DNA of 64,000 nucleotides from Dipodascopsis uninucleata var. uninucleata (taxonomy: Eukaryota; Ascomycota; Lipomycetes; Lipomycetales; Lipomycetaceae), in the NCBI GenBank assembly GCA_030568195.1, contig JAJLTO010000004.1, positions 1,054,001 to 1,118,000 on the forward strand, read 5' to 3'. Of the stretch, positions 1 through 11,003 are shown in pieces (positions within the stretch are counted from its first letter, which is position 1; every line of letters starts with the position of its first letter). Both the position numbers and the translations under genes were made by a program. The notes beneath the pieces are model-generated. The model made no database searches. It had not been told where the DNA came from and saw only the letters and a list, made by a program, of their open reading frames with translations.

Positions 1-2157
1 TTAATATTCGACATTTTTCATATCAGGATAGCATCGAAGGGGTTTTATATTTTATGTCTAAATAGAAGAAAAAATAAACGAAGTAATTCTTTTATTTTTT
101 GAAAAATGGAGAAAAAAATTAAAACTAGAGATAATTACTTGTCATTAGACGGTTTGATTGATAGAATGTCTAGTTGAGTCAAATAGTTATTATGGCTGTA
201 ATATTTCTACGCTAAGTTCGATCTATTCTCAAGGTTTCTATTCACCCTTATAATTTAATATGATGTTGGTAATATATTTTGAAACTTCTTTTTTTTTCTA
301 TTGGAAAAAAGTGAAATGGTATTGAATAAGGTGAAATGTGTGAATAGTATGATTACTTTAGCAATGATGACATCGAAGCAATATCAGATCAAAGTGCCCA
401 ACGAATATTTACTTGTAGATTAGTGTTCGCGAATTCTTTCTTAGTAGGTAGAATAAAAATTTATTTGTAAGTCTTTTGCGTGAATGGTAATATTTTAATA
501 GGTAATATTGTAGTTTGATGGTTTTAGAGGTGACTAGAAGGTTCACACGAGTAAATTTTGAGGACTCAAGAGATCTTGGTTACAGGAAGTGTACTTGAAG
601 GACTGTCTGATGGGTAGATAGAAGATTTAATGTTATCATAAGATGCTTGTGAATGTGTGTGTCCATTGATGATATCCGGTTTGTGTTATTTTTGCTCGAT
701 CAGTAATGATCAATAGATTATCGCGATAATGTCATATACTGTATGAGAGAGACATGCTCAGCGTAAACTAGCTGTGTGTAAAAATAACTTTCAGGAACGA
801 TGCCTTTTCTCAGAGTTACCACATACAGCTAAATTTTGTGGGTTATTTTGTTCTTGCATATTATTTGTTTATATTAGCAAAAATGGCGTTTTCTATACGA
901 ACACGAACCTAAAAGAACTTAGAAGTCATTTTCCTCATCTCTTCGAAGCTAAAACTTACCCTGATTTTTTGAATCACAAAACTGATAAGATCTGATCACA
1001 GAAATGGATTGGGGTTAATATTACGATGTCGGATCAATCCGAGAAATTCATCTCTACTATCTAGTGTACGAGCCATTTAACAAGGCATGATAGACAACTA
1101 CAATTACCCAAATCTCACCATAATATATAGATATAACTATATGATGTGTTTAAATGAATCTGGTTGAAGCAGTTTTCAAGTTTTACATTTTCTATTGACT
1201 AGATGCTAAAGAGAACTAACTATGGGATTAGCTATTTAGTTACTATGATTTTGTTCGATAACTTGAAAAGTACGAGATTGAGCAGTAGCTTCCACTTACT
1301 CTCCATTGATTACGGCATACACCGGCTTACATAGACTTTTGTGTAGATGTCCATAATGTACGCATGTATTGAATAGAAGTGACTTTGCCTCGCTTAGCGA
1401 AATAACCTGCAATAAATGTAAAACTAAATAGATATTGAGATCGCAGGTGACTCCATACATAGTTAGTTTACATGGACTATTTGCTGAAATAGTTTTCTGT
1501 TGTACTGGTTGAGCATAATATCTGTAAGCGACAAGTAGATTTGACATGCGATTCCTGTCTATACGAGGGTTAACTGAGAAACATATGTAGGGCTCAAAAA
1601 TTGCCATTTAGTTACCCGGACCATAATTTAAGAGAGGGGAATGTAAAATTTTCAGAAGGCTTTTTCTTCTTTTTTACTTAATGTCAATAAACCATAGACA
1701 CCTAGAGTCACGGATTGGTGTCTGAGTTAAACCTCCAAAGCGCCTTTCATGCCGTCTATGATGGATCTGCGTGCTCACGGTTGTCTAAGAGTAAATGGAA
1801 ATACCGGGGTTGAAAGACCAACGGGTTTCTGTTCTATTTGTCCATTAGTATGTACTGCAGCTTGATCTTTACGATATGCGGAACTTGGTTTTGGGACGTA
1901 CATTCAAATTAACAGCATATTTAATAAGTATAAGTTTGTAAATATAATAGATTTTATATTACATGAAATGAATTAGTTCTATGTACATAAAGGTAATCTC
2001 AAAAGAGTTATCTGCAAAGTGCTTGTAGAGTAAGCCCTTAGAGACTCGTACTCTTCTGATCTTTTGACCTTTCGTAGAAAAAGAAGACATAAAATTTATA
2101 TTAGAATAGCGAATTTCAATGAAATGTAATAGTACTCAAAGAATCTGTTACTTTTGT
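1..2157. other. No supported gene in the left end
   Basis: AT-rich sequence. The longest frames (73 codons at 774-995 on +, opening at GTG; 103 codons at 1296-1607 on -) show no recognisable motif, no flanking splice pattern and no family resemblance, so neither is called. The tract probably holds 3' or 5' flanks of a gene outside the window plus the region downstream of CMC4. Confidence 0.5.
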
Positions 2158-2482
2158 TTATCGATAGTTTGTTTTATGGAGTTCTGCGTCGATTTTTTCC
2201 TTAGCTCGTTGTTCCAACTTTAGTTTGAGGAGATCAGGTTTTGGACAAGCGATCGCTCGAGCGCTTGGATCCTGTTCATACATCTTTCGACAGCACTCAT
2301 ACAAGGAATCAATTGCTGCGGTACACCTCCTTTCATTGTATTGTGATCGTTGAAGGCAATCTATGTAATTACTATTAAGTTCCTTTGCTTAATAGCTAAG
2401 TAGAGAAATAGGTTATAGGTTACGTACTTTGAATTGCGCATGCTTCCGGGTGACACTTTGTCGGCGATGCGTTGGACTCCAT
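2158..2482 (-). CDS. CMC4: Cx9C mitochondrial intermembrane-space protein Cmc4
   Basis: Two exons, 2428-2482 and 2158-2360, joined across a 67-bp intron (donor GTACGT, acceptor TAG), give an 85-aa protein. It has twin Cx9C-type helices: CHPEACAIQNC at the start and CTAAIDSLYECC in the middle, then the family-typical Pro/Leu stretch (CPKPDLLKLKLEQR) and a basic tail. Cmc4 proteins are imported into the mitochondrial intermembrane space by the Mia40 disulfide relay and are linked to respiratory-chain upkeep. Yeast Cmc4 has CCPLP where this protein has CPKP, so one of the adjacent cysteines is absent. The start is the only in-frame ATG before the first CxnC. Identification rests on the cysteine spacing and the LYxCC and LLxLKxxQR matches recalled from the family. 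Confidence 0.8.
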
Positions 2483-2619
2483 GTTATTGCCTCTTTGTGG
2501 ATGGAAATTAATATTCTCGAAGGGTGTCTCTGTTAAGATTAGAAGAAATATAAAAGTGGCTATTAAATATATAAGTAAGAAACACCAACAACTAATATTG
2601 AAAACCTTTATTAGATAGT

Positions 2620-2745
2620 TTATGCTCCTCCGCCATCGTCAGAATCATCATCGTGAATCCCACCAAAGAGCAGTTTAGAAACCCTTCTCTCACACCAAGA
2701 ATTGATCACTCGTCTACAATTTTTTCCAGCTATCAAACCTGACAT
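2620..2745 (-). CDS. Unrecognised 41-aa small protein (possible)
   Basis: A complete ATG-to-TAA frame of 41 codons lies between CMC4 and SMT3. The protein is basic in its first half (GKNCRRVINSWCERRVSK), then has a short LLFGG turn and a very acidic, Gly-rich end (DDDSDDGGGA). An AATAAA lies just after the stop on the same strand (2608-2613), as expected of a transcript end. The frame stays open for about 14 codons upstream of the ATG but without another ATG. I recognise no family. It could be a real micropeptide gene, the last exon of something larger, or chance. Confidence 0.3.
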   Translation of the reverse strand: MSGLIAGKNCRRVINSWCERRVSKLLFGGIHDDDSDDGGGA

Positions 2746-2880
2746 CCTTTTTATTTTATTTCTCAGTGTGGTATTTCCAACGTCTAAGCTTTCTATTATT
2801 TATTTGCATTATCCATAAGATAATACAGAGGAATTCTTAGAGAATATTGTATAGATTGCTCGTTTACAATTCAGTTCATA

Positions 2881-3326
2881 ATGGCATCTGAAGAATCACC
2901 ATCCGGAAATGTTCCTCAGGTTAAGCCAGAAGGCAGCAGTGAACACTTGAATATCAAGGTCACTGACAACAATAATGAAGTATTCTTTCGAATTAGAAAG
3001 TCTACACACTTGAAGAAGCTCATGGACACGTTTTGTGAGCGACAAGGAAAAGCTCGAAGTAGTTTACGTTTCTTGTATGACGGTGAAAGAGTTCAGGAAA
3101 CTGATACTCCTGATGTGGTACGTTGTAGGCGGTAGTATGGTCCGATATTTATTTTGAAAGGCTAACTAAATAATCTATAGCTCGGTATGCAGGATGGAGA
3201 TACCCTTGAAGTTCACCAGGAGCAGGTATGTTTGAATCATGTTGATTCCATGTGACTCTAGTACGTACTTTGTGTGAAGATGACTAACAGATTCGTGATT
3301 TAATGCAGATTGGTGGTTCAGCTTAA
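2881..3326 (+). CDS. SMT3: Ubiquitin-like modifier SUMO (Smt3)
   Basis: Three exons (2881-3117, 3181-3225, 3309-3326) encode 99 aa. Residues 1-20 are a flexible acidic tail. The beta-grasp domain follows, with the SUMO hallmarks HLNIKV, FFRIRKSTHLKKLMDTFCERQGK, LRFLYDGERV and DGDTLEVHQEQIGG. The mature C-terminus is the Gly96-Gly97 pair; the last two residues (Ser-Ala) would be removed by a Ulp1-type protease before conjugation. The third exon codes only IGGSA and the stop, so the processing site sits on its own 18-nt exon. SUMO is attached to lysines of nuclear proteins by Aos1-Uba2, Ubc9 and E3 ligases. The identification is secure. Confidence 0.97.
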
Positions 3327-3601
3327 GACTACTACAGGAAATGCGACCGGTTTGACAGGTATCCTTTGACGGCATGATAATTAGGCAAATCTATGACACT
3401 CTCTTTCTTGGAAAATGGCGAGCTACAGGTGGTTCGTTAGCAGATTATAAAGATATATTCTGTAATATCAGGTGCTTTTCTTCTGACTATGCACCTAAAT
3501 ATTTGTTGTTTTCAAGTTGCTTGGATTCTTTATCCGTTCTATTTCTATGTAATTTATGTACAAAATAGTAATGAAATATTTCAGTTTTCTCTTTGATATT
3601 T

Positions 3602-4274
3602 TCACCGGGTCTTTTCTTGGTGTCTTTCAAGCACATCTGCTGCCCGATTTTCAAATGCTTTAACCATTAAGCTAGCAAGTGACGATCCGAATGACTTCGA
3701 GGCAGCATTATAAATAGGATTATTGAACGAAAATTTGATATCTAATGACACCTTAGATGAATTTGGATCTGAATGAGGAGAGATTTGCCATTTAGTATGA
3801 AGGACTTTGAACATAGAATGATTTGACTGAGCCTATATATAATAGTTAGAAAGGCTTCACTAAAGCAGGCAGTATAAGAAACATGCTTTTCAGTAAGTAG
3901 AGACAACTTACTATGACTACCGATGGTTCTCGACAGGTTAGTTCACTCTCAAAACTTTCAATGAAAGAGCCCCAGCCAACTTTCAACGTGGCCTTCCTTG
4001 GTTGATTGCTGTCTTTATCACGTTCACTCACAAACGAATCCGTACAATATGGAACAAATTCACGATATGAGTCTATATCTGAAATTACTTTATATAACTG
4101 TGAATTTGAGTACGGAAGAACCTTTACCAATGAATATGCTTGAGGAGGGTTGTCGTTTTGGAGTAGAGAAAATATACTCCGTCGCTGACTGATGAATACA
4201 AATTTATCTTTAATAAATCTCGTACTGACAAGTCTTACCGGGCTTAATATTTGCACGTAGTTATGATCTAGCAT
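3602..4274 (-). CDS. COQ10: Coenzyme Q-binding protein Coq10 (START domain)
   Basis: Exons 3912-4274 and 3602-3832 join at VVI|AQS across a 79-bp intron and give 197 aa. The first ~45 residues are Arg/Ser-rich, as in a mitochondrial presequence. The rest is a polyketide-cyclase/START-type domain: YSNSQLYKVISDIDSYREFVPYC, GWGSFIESFESELTC, then SKVSLDIKFSFNNPIY and a C-terminal helix with FENRAADVLERH. Coq10 binds coenzyme Q in the inner membrane and is needed for normal respiration and Q biosynthesis efficiency. It is convergent with SMT3. The start is the first ATG of the exon. Length and motif order fit the family. Confidence 0.92.
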
Positions 4275-4591
4275 CCTGGACTGGTATATCTTTTATATGT
4301 ACAAACATTCATTGATGTACTTGTATGGACATTTAAATGTGCTTTGCTGGTGCTGCAGTTATCGTATAAAATTTGATAGACTTGCGAACAGTCCGGAATT
4401 TTTTGTGCGGCTTATAAAAAGGCACTGAATATATTAAGCATACAAGTTATGATAAAATATAATATTATAGAAGTATATACACCGGTAGTTGAGAGTAAAT
4501 ATTACATAGACTTACAGCTAAATCGTTTTGTGCTCATAGTGATCTAAAATAGAATGTGATGTGTATAGTTAAAATGTAAGAAGTATCGAAG
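4275..4591. other. Intergenic tract between COQ10 and the INA17-like gene
   Basis: 317 bp on the upstream side of COQ10 and the 3' side of the INA17-like gene. It is AT-rich. I see no coding frame with splice support and no strong site. Confidence 0.5.
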
Positions 4592-5146
4592 CTATTTCCA
4601 CGACAGCCAAGACTTCCATCCCGAGCCAGAAGCAGCTCGTTCTCGACGTATTGTAGCACTTTCCTTTAATTGTCTATCCTTCTCGTCCACAAGTCTATAG
4701 AGATCGGTTTTAAGTACATCGATCTCCTCTGTATCACAGCATAATCATTCAGTACTTATTTCGTCACGCTATTCACGTTGGATCAAAAAACACTTACTTC
4801 TAAGGTTCACGTTTAGCTCGTCAGTTCGCAACTTCCACCAGATCAAGTGTAATGTCATGTTAATAAATGTTGCATACAAAAACACCTTCAAAATAGGCCA
4901 TAGTCTTGAACTGCCCTACAGACCATAATTTTAGATTAGATTGCACGTTTAAGTTAATTAATAAGTAGCAGAGACGATATGCTCGTAGGACATCGATAGC
5001 CGGATTCCGAGCTATCATATACATACAAATGAATCTGGTTCCACAATCGAGGAATAGGTTCTCGGTCTATAGTGAAATAGTATAGACTGCCTTGGATTTG
5101 ATAGTAATCGAGACTGATGCCGTAAAAAATTCTTTTGTAATTTCAT
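4592..5146 (-). CDS. INA17-like mitochondrial inner-membrane coiled-coil protein
   Basis: Three exons rebuild a 124-aa protein: 5027-5146 (40 codons, phase 0), 4798-4915 and 4592-4728. All junctions are GT..AG and keep frame. Residues 1-35 are rich in Arg, Ser, Leu and Gln with no acids, as in a mitochondrial targeting peptide. Residues 45-65 form one membrane span (LWPILKVFLYATFINMTLHL) followed directly by IWWKLR. A charged coiled coil follows (KEIDVLKTDLYRLVDEKDRQLK), then a short basic tail. This order (presequence, span ending in WWKL, coiled coil) resembles Ina17, a factor for F1Fo-ATP synthase assembly. The resemblance is from memory and the proteins are short, so the name is tentative. 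The gene model is better supported than the name. Confidence 0.6.
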
Positions 5147-5619
5147 ATCTGAAATGGCGTACATTCTCTAACTGTCTTAAAAAGTACGAAAGAAAAAGGG
5201 AAACTGGGATAAGAATAGTATATTATAAGCGCAGCTGGGATTTCACATAATCAAATCAGTAGTAGCATTATCGACTCTCGACGTATATATCTACAGGATG
5301 CCTTGATATACTCTGTGGGGGCTATTGTTTAAAACTTCAAAACATAGATTTACATATATATCTATCTATCTTGCGGATCTCGTTCATAGCTTGTTGAAAG
5401 TATTTTAGCGTACATAGATTTTAGGGGTACCAAAGCAATGAAAGTAGAAAATATAAGATTACCTGATTCTTATAAGTTTTCTGTTTAAAATACACTATAT
5501 TACAAAATACAAGATATTATAATGATATTATCTCTTCTGTAAATCCCCTGATTCTGTAAGATTTATATCTTCGTATTCGGTTGTGGACTGTCAGACAATA
5601 ACTAATGGCTGGCTAAGAT
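5147..5619. other. Intergenic tract with no visible gene
   Basis: About 470 bp upstream of the INA17-like gene and downstream of YSY6. It is AT-rich with several near-AATAAA stretches. No coding frame or clear regulatory site was seen. Confidence 0.5.
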
Positions 5620-6039
5620 CTAGTTACCAAATATTAAGCTCAAAATTTCAAGAATAAAACCTCCTACAACCAAGAAAACGAGTACATCTAGTAGATTAAT
5701 CATTAGTTAAGAAAGACCTATTAACAATAAAACCTTTTAACTTTACTAAGTAACGATCGTTGTCACTTACAAATCCAAGTCTTCGAAACTGGAGGCTTTT
5801 CGACCTCTTTCTTGGTCTTCAGCGCCTCAGGCTTCCCATGCTTTTTCTCCTCATGCTTAGCATACTTTTGGTTTGCAATTCTCTGTCTTGGAGTTTGAGC
5901 CTATATTTAATAAAAAGTAAGTACTAAAATGGTCCTACTTTGAGCATTAGTGAAAAGACCCTGGTCATGAATACATTGAATAGCAAGTGCCTTCAGTCTC
6001 ATATCCACATCCATTTTACATTCAAAAAATTCTTACCAT
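5620..6039 (-). CDS. YSY6: Stress-associated ER membrane protein (RAMP4/Ysy6)
   Basis: Three exons: 6037-6039 (the ATG alone), 5771-5900 and 5620-5687, giving 66 aa. The intron starts directly after ATG (GTAAGA) and the next exon begins AQTPRQRIANQKYAKH, which matches the invariant N-terminus of the RAMP4/SERP1 family (MxxxTPxQRxAN). A basic, Lys-rich middle follows, then KTWIYV and a single C-terminal membrane span (LVFLVVGGFILEILSLIFG) ending in Asn. RAMP4 is a small tail-anchored protein at the ER translocon. The three-base first exon is odd but the joined protein matches the family end to end, so the model is likely right. Confidence 0.88.
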
Positions 6040-6506
6040 TTCGCTATTGTCGCTAATTATTCAAAATAAATAAACGCGTACTATTGAAGGACACTCTGGT
6101 CTGCTCGATAAGAGTGGATGATGAGGCAGATTGTTACTGATGGACTATAAAATAAAGAGGTAGAAGGTGTTTATTTATGCCTTTAAGATGACGTTACGGC
6201 CACCTATACAAATACTGAAATCCCAGCACACGCCCAACCTAGCTTAGCCATTGTGCGGAAGCATGCACAATATATGCTCTTCCTAATTTAGCAAGGCATT
6301 GAGCATACAAATACAGAATATGAAAGCATGAAACTATCACTATAATAATATTCGAAAAAACTTAGATAATATCATCAGTTACAATATAGAAATTTTCAAA
6401 ATATTTTTTATTTACAGTTTTAAGGTGTTCCGATTATTTGTTCTTTAAAAGTTGTCCTCTTCATCCTCCACCACGTGTAGAAAGTTAGAGCATTCATGAT
6501 CGTCTA
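6040..6506. other. Promoter region of YSY6 and 3' flank of THOC5
   Basis: 467 bp without a gene. It contains one ACGCGT (6074-6079) about 35 bp upstream of the YSY6 start codon and an ATGATGA/CTGA pair (6118-6140) that loosely resembles C/D snoRNA boxes but lacks a good terminal stem. Confidence 0.4.
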
Positions 6507-7572
6507 TCAATACTTGTCAAAAACAGCTTGTATTGGCATGGCACTCTATATAAATATGAAAAATGATTAGAATCTATATCACAGGGTATAATACGTAAAA
6601 TGATTATAATATCAAGGATCTGCCTTACCTCAATGAACTTCTGGAGTTGCGCATCGAGACATTCTAAGTCCTCCTTCCGCTTCTTGTTTTCTGCCACTAA
6701 TTGTAGTCTTATTTTATTAAGTTCCTTCTTTTGATTTTCTAATTTCTGACGTCGCTGTCTCTCGTCTTTTAAACGAGCAAGCATTAACTTATGTTCAAGT
6801 TGACTGGCGTCTTCCACTGCATCGGTCATTTCAACCTCGCCGTTATAATCTGGCACTTGTTTATCAGAAGAGATCATTGTGTCAAGGCTACGGTTTTCGA
6901 CATAATCGGCTGTTCTAGTGCCTTCTTGACCCTCAGCAGTAGTAATATCTACTGCATTCTGGTCGCTACCATCTGAATTGAAATCTGGATGATCCGCGTA
7001 AAACTGCTCCAAAGAAACAAAGTCAACTTGCGTATGAGAAGATCTAATAGGCATTTGTTAGTAAATATGTGGCATCTGAATAATAAAAATAATAATGAAG
7101 TGCTATCATACGGAAATGCGTTGCATCTAGCGATTTCTGCTCGGAGAAACTTTTGTCTGTAGTACATATTTTGGAGTTCTAACTGTAGTCGATCTATTTC
7201 TGTTCGTCTGTCTGCAATAACGCTTTTAGAGTCTTTTGCGAGTACCATTAGATTTCTATTCATGCCCCTTAGCTGTATTGTTCTTTGCATTAGCATTTTG
7301 TACAGTTTGACAAACTCGCTATCTTCTGGTTTTGTGAAGTTTTCCTCAACACCAATAGGTTGACCCTGATTTGCTTCCTTTTCTTCAAAATCACCATTTT
7401 CTTCCTGTACACCTATTGTATCTTTTATCCCTTCTATTAAGGTGCTATTCTTCCCTTCTGATGCTTCGAGTAGCTTGTCAAATATTATACTACTTAACTG
7501 CCGCATCGAGAGCAGAAGATCCAGTGTCAGTTTAATCGAGTCATCTCGTATAACGTCAGGAGGTAGTGTCAT
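6507..7572 (-). CDS. THOC5: THO complex subunit 5 (THOC5/FMIP)
   Basis: Exons 7112-7572, 6629-7043 and 6507-6545 give 304 aa. The N-terminal half has an alpha-helical stretch with LLLSMRQLSSIIFDKL, then RGMNRNLMVLAKDSKSVIADRR. The family core follows: LQLELQNMYYRQKFLRAEI, ARCNAFPSSHTQVDFVSLE and QFYADHPDF. A long Lys/Glu coiled coil (about 230-285) leads to the short end MPIQAVFDKY. The block LQN-YxxxxLxxEIxxC...VSLExFY is diagnostic of THOC5, a subunit of the THO/TREX complex that couples transcription to mRNA packaging and export. The protein stops right after the coiled coil and lacks the large C-terminal domain of animal THOC5. It sits next to NXT1, another mRNA-export gene, with divergent starts 293 bp apart. 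Confidence 0.82.
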
Positions 7573-7865
7573 AGCGATGATAATTTTATATTACTCGTTC
7601 TTGATTTCAGGTCCTTCTATAATTTCATCTATAGTCACAGTTCTATTGATATAATATACCATGTGTATGAATTTGTGCAAAGATGTGTGAATTCAGAGTG
7701 CGCCCTAGGAATTGATTGTGAGGATAAAAGGCTCAGAAGTTGTATTTTCTCTGTGCTGCGGCTCTGGTATAAAATAATCAATCATCCAGTATTTTTTTTG
7801 TTCATACCACATTGATAACTAGTAGATCATCATTCAATCTATTAGTTTCTAGACAAGCACACAAG

Positions 7866-8477
7866 ATGGCAAGTGTAAGTTTAACATGTTATACAAGATG
7901 AAAATATAAAAATTTCAAGAATCTGGTCTTTAACCTAGTCGTTATTCAATTTATTAGGATCTAAGTCAAGTGATCGATTTGATTACGAGAGGTAAAGCTA
8001 TATTTTCTACAATGAACAGCTCCATTTTAGTCGAACTGGATTATAAATCAGCTGGATACAAAATCTAATAGATATGTTACAATAGGTGCTGAAAATTTTA
8101 TCAGAATATACTATGACGCGATTGATAACAAACGCGACGGTATCAAGGCCCTCTTCGAGCCAAATGCATCTGTAGTATACAATGGAAATCCGTTACCAGG
8201 AGGAGAAGCAGTCAGTCAACTTTACGCAAACATGCCTGTCACACATCACGACGTCGGTGATTTCGATTGTCATCCACTAGCTGTTGGCGCCAATGGCAAA
8301 CCTTCAGTAGCTCTGACAACATCGGGCAGAGTCAGAATTGGGACAGATAAAACGAAGGGACTTTGTACTTTTTCTGAGAGTCTAGTCTTGCGTCCTCAAG
8401 CCGATGGAAAATATTATGTGTCATCAGGTTGCTACAGACTCGTTTATAAATCAGAGGACGTGGACATTGAACCATGA
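7866..8477 (+). CDS. NXT1: NTF2-related mRNA export protein Nxt1/p15
   Basis: Three exons (7866-7874, 7958-7991, 8086-8477) encode 144 aa. The first exon holds only Met-Ala-Ser. The protein is one NTF2-like domain: GAENFIRIYYDAIDNKRDGI, LFEPNASVVYNGNPLPGGEA, VSQLYANMPVTHHDVGDFDC, then a strand-rich half ending SSGCYRLVYK. The WNG/YNGN motif after the second helix and the DCxP motif point to p15/Nxt1 rather than to the Ran carrier Ntf2. Nxt1 pairs with the Mex67/NXF1 receptor to carry mRNPs through the nuclear pore. Its neighbour on the left, THOC5, acts in the same pathway and is transcribed divergently. Confidence 0.88.
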
Positions 8478-9501
8478 GGTATTATGAATACCTTGTATCG
8501 TATTGAAAGCACCGTTATTGAGTTTGCACTTCGACATCACTTACTATCGCAATTTTGGTCGCAGCATGCCATTTTTTTCTGACAACTGTAAACCAGGGTT
8601 CTGTGGGAGTAGAACCTTTTCTGCGATGAGTATCGTCTCTCAAACACTATTATCTACCAATTTTATTTTTGAGTGCAAATTAATTAAAATCAGTCAAGTA
8701 CAATTTCCTGATTTTTAGAAGCTCTTCGTTTTAACTTATTGCTATTAATGCTGCTACCATATGATCATTGTATTTATCTTGATGGTTCTTGTATATTGTG
8801 TATATTATTTTATTAAATTATGTTTATCTCTGTGCTATACTAATTTTTTATTACTGATAACCGGGTCTCGATCTTCTCCTTCTTTCAAGGTTGGTAACGA
8901 AATCTCGCAAGCCGTGCATGAACACTTTTATATTTTATAGTTTTAGTTCTGAATCTTGAAATATTAATTCAGCTCTCTCGTCTATGACCATCTGCTCAGT
9001 GTTCCAGTGGCATTGGGGTTTACTGAGAAATTACATCTCGCATAATCTATATACTAGAACGTTACAGATTTTCGAAGCGAGTGTCCTGTCGACTCTTTTA
9101 AGTTTGTCGTAGCTACAATAGCAAATGTCGAGTCCGACCTGCTAAGCCACTTCAAATTAGCTCCATAATGCATTATAGTGCCCTCGCCACACAAAGTGCT
9201 GGTCCTATTACATCAACACAAAAACAGGAACATAACCCTCTTAAAACATAAAAAAAATTGACGGCTTACAGATTTCCACTTTTCTACCTTTTCTTATATA
9301 CTCCATTTTGTTCACAGTGGTAAGCTTCGTTAATCAAATATAAATTTTCAGTGTTTCTCTTGGAATTTCAAGCAGAAATTAATAGGAATATCTAGGTATA
9401 TTCATTATTGAGGAATTTATACACAGTAACATACTGTGTGTACAATCTATCGATAGTTTATATAAAATTCGCCCTCAACGGCTCGAGCCACCTTAAAGTC
9501 G
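8478..9501 (+). promoter_or_regulatory. 1 kb tract upstream of SPE1, with a hairpin near the start codon
   Basis: No coding frame has support here. Just upstream of the SPE1 start lie a perfect 8-bp inverted repeat, ACACAGTA / TACTGTGT (9421-9428 and 9432-9439, 3-nt loop), and a 10-bp palindrome CTATCGATAG (9447-9456). Either could form structure in the mRNA leader or be a protein-binding site. Part of the tract is the NXT1 3' flank. Confidence 0.4.
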
Positions 9502-11003
9502 ATGACTGAAGTCGAGACAAATGCTGTGTGTCCCCCGTCCTTGATATCTCACGGTGTCTTAACCGATCACACTTGTTCGGCACCTACGAATGCTGCTATT
9601 AATGCAGCTGCAGGTGGACTAGTTATGCCTACGATTTCAAAGACACCGGATGCAGCTGTGTGTGCAAAGGTGCACGTTGGTAGCAATGCTCATAGTGAGG
9701 AGTTGATCTCTCTGGCACTCCGTAACAGAATCAGTCGGGTTGACAACGATGTTTGTTCTCCAGGAGGAGAAGATCCCTTTTTCGTTGCAGACATTGGTGA
9801 GGTATATCGTCAGCACATGAGATGGAAGTTGAATCTTCCTCGTGTGGAGCCTTTCTACGGTAAGTAATTGTGAACATTTACTCTTTCGATGCGCTTTGTA
9901 AATAAAGTCTATTCTTTATTTTTTTTTTTTTTTGAGTATTAGTTACTAATGTAATCCTATGTATAGCTGTTAAATGCAATCCTGATCCGAAGGTTATTAA
10001 GCTTCTTTCTCTTCTTGGTACTGGATTTGATTGTGCATCGAAGAAGGAGATGGATCTCATTCTTTCTTATGGTGTCTCTCCCTCTCGCATTATTTATGCC
10101 CATCCATGCAAAGTCGCGTCCTTTATTCGCTTTGCTAATCAACACAGGGTCCATAAAATGACATTTGATAATGCTGAGGAACTGTACAAGATTCAGCGCT
10201 ATTTTCCTGATGCTGAACTTTTATTGCGTATTGTCACTGATGACTCTGAGTCTCTTTGCCAATTCAGTATGAAGTACGGAGCTTCTCTTAAGTCTACCAA
10301 TGGCCTGCTTCAACTTGCTAAGGATTTAGGCCTTAACGTAATTGGTGTTAGTTTCCATGTTGGCTCTGGAGCATCAGGAGTTAAACCATTTATTGAGTCT
10401 GTCAAGAATGCTAGAGCTGTTTTTGATGATGCCTCTGAGATTGGTTTCAACATGTCTATCCTCGATATTGGTGGCGGCTTCTGTGTCGAAAACTTTGAGG
10501 AGATCGCATACGAACTAGGTCCTGCTATTGATCGATACTTCCCCTCTAACGTCAGAGTGATTGCTGAGCCTGGTAGGTATTATGTTGCCTCTGCTTTCAC
10601 CCTTGCAACTCATGTTATTGCTCGTCGTGAGCTTCCCCAACTCGATAATTACATGTTTTATCTTAATGATGGTGTTTATGGTAACATGAATTGCATTCTC
10701 TTTGATCATCAGAACCCCACTGTTCGTGTCTTGACTCACAGAAAGCGTTATATGTATGGCTTGCGTGAAAATTGTGTCGGACCTATTACTGCATCCGTCT
10801 GGGGACCTACGTGCGACGGCATTGATTGCATTACTCGGAAATGCGATCTTCCATACGCTCTTGAGATAGGTGACTGGGTTTACTTTGACAATTTTGGTGC
10901 TTATACTATGTGTGCTGCTTCTGGATTCAATGGATTCAATGAAAAGTGTGACATTATCTATGTTTGTTCCGAGAATGGTGCCAAGATTTTACTTCAAGAG
11001 TAG
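9502..11003 (+). CDS. SPE1: Ornithine decarboxylase
   Basis: Exons 9502-9859 and 9967-11003 give 464 aa. The protein decarboxylates ornithine to putrescine, the committed step of polyamine synthesis, using PLP in the cytosol. Family motifs in order: the PLP lysine in AVKCNPDPKVIKLL (Lys122), FDCASKKEMDLIL, ISFHVGSGA-type glycine loop (VSFHVGSGA), DIGGGF, the AEPGRYYV loop, and the catalytic-site WGPTCDGID (Cys402). The intron falls inside the FYAVK codon run, just before the active lysine. The N-terminus (about 90 residues, Ala/Thr-rich) is longer than in animal enzymes, as usual in fungi. The long upstream tract with a hairpin fits a gene known for tight translational control. No antizyme gene was seen nearby. 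Confidence 0.97.

Noticed and set aside
1296-1607. 103-codon - strand ATG frame in the left end
   Set aside because: No family resemblance, no splice or poly(A) support, and composition like the AT-rich background.
6118-6220. C/D-box snoRNA-like pattern (ATGATGA and CTGA copies) near YSY6
   Set aside because: The boxes are present but the flanks do not pair into a terminal stem and box spacing is poor.
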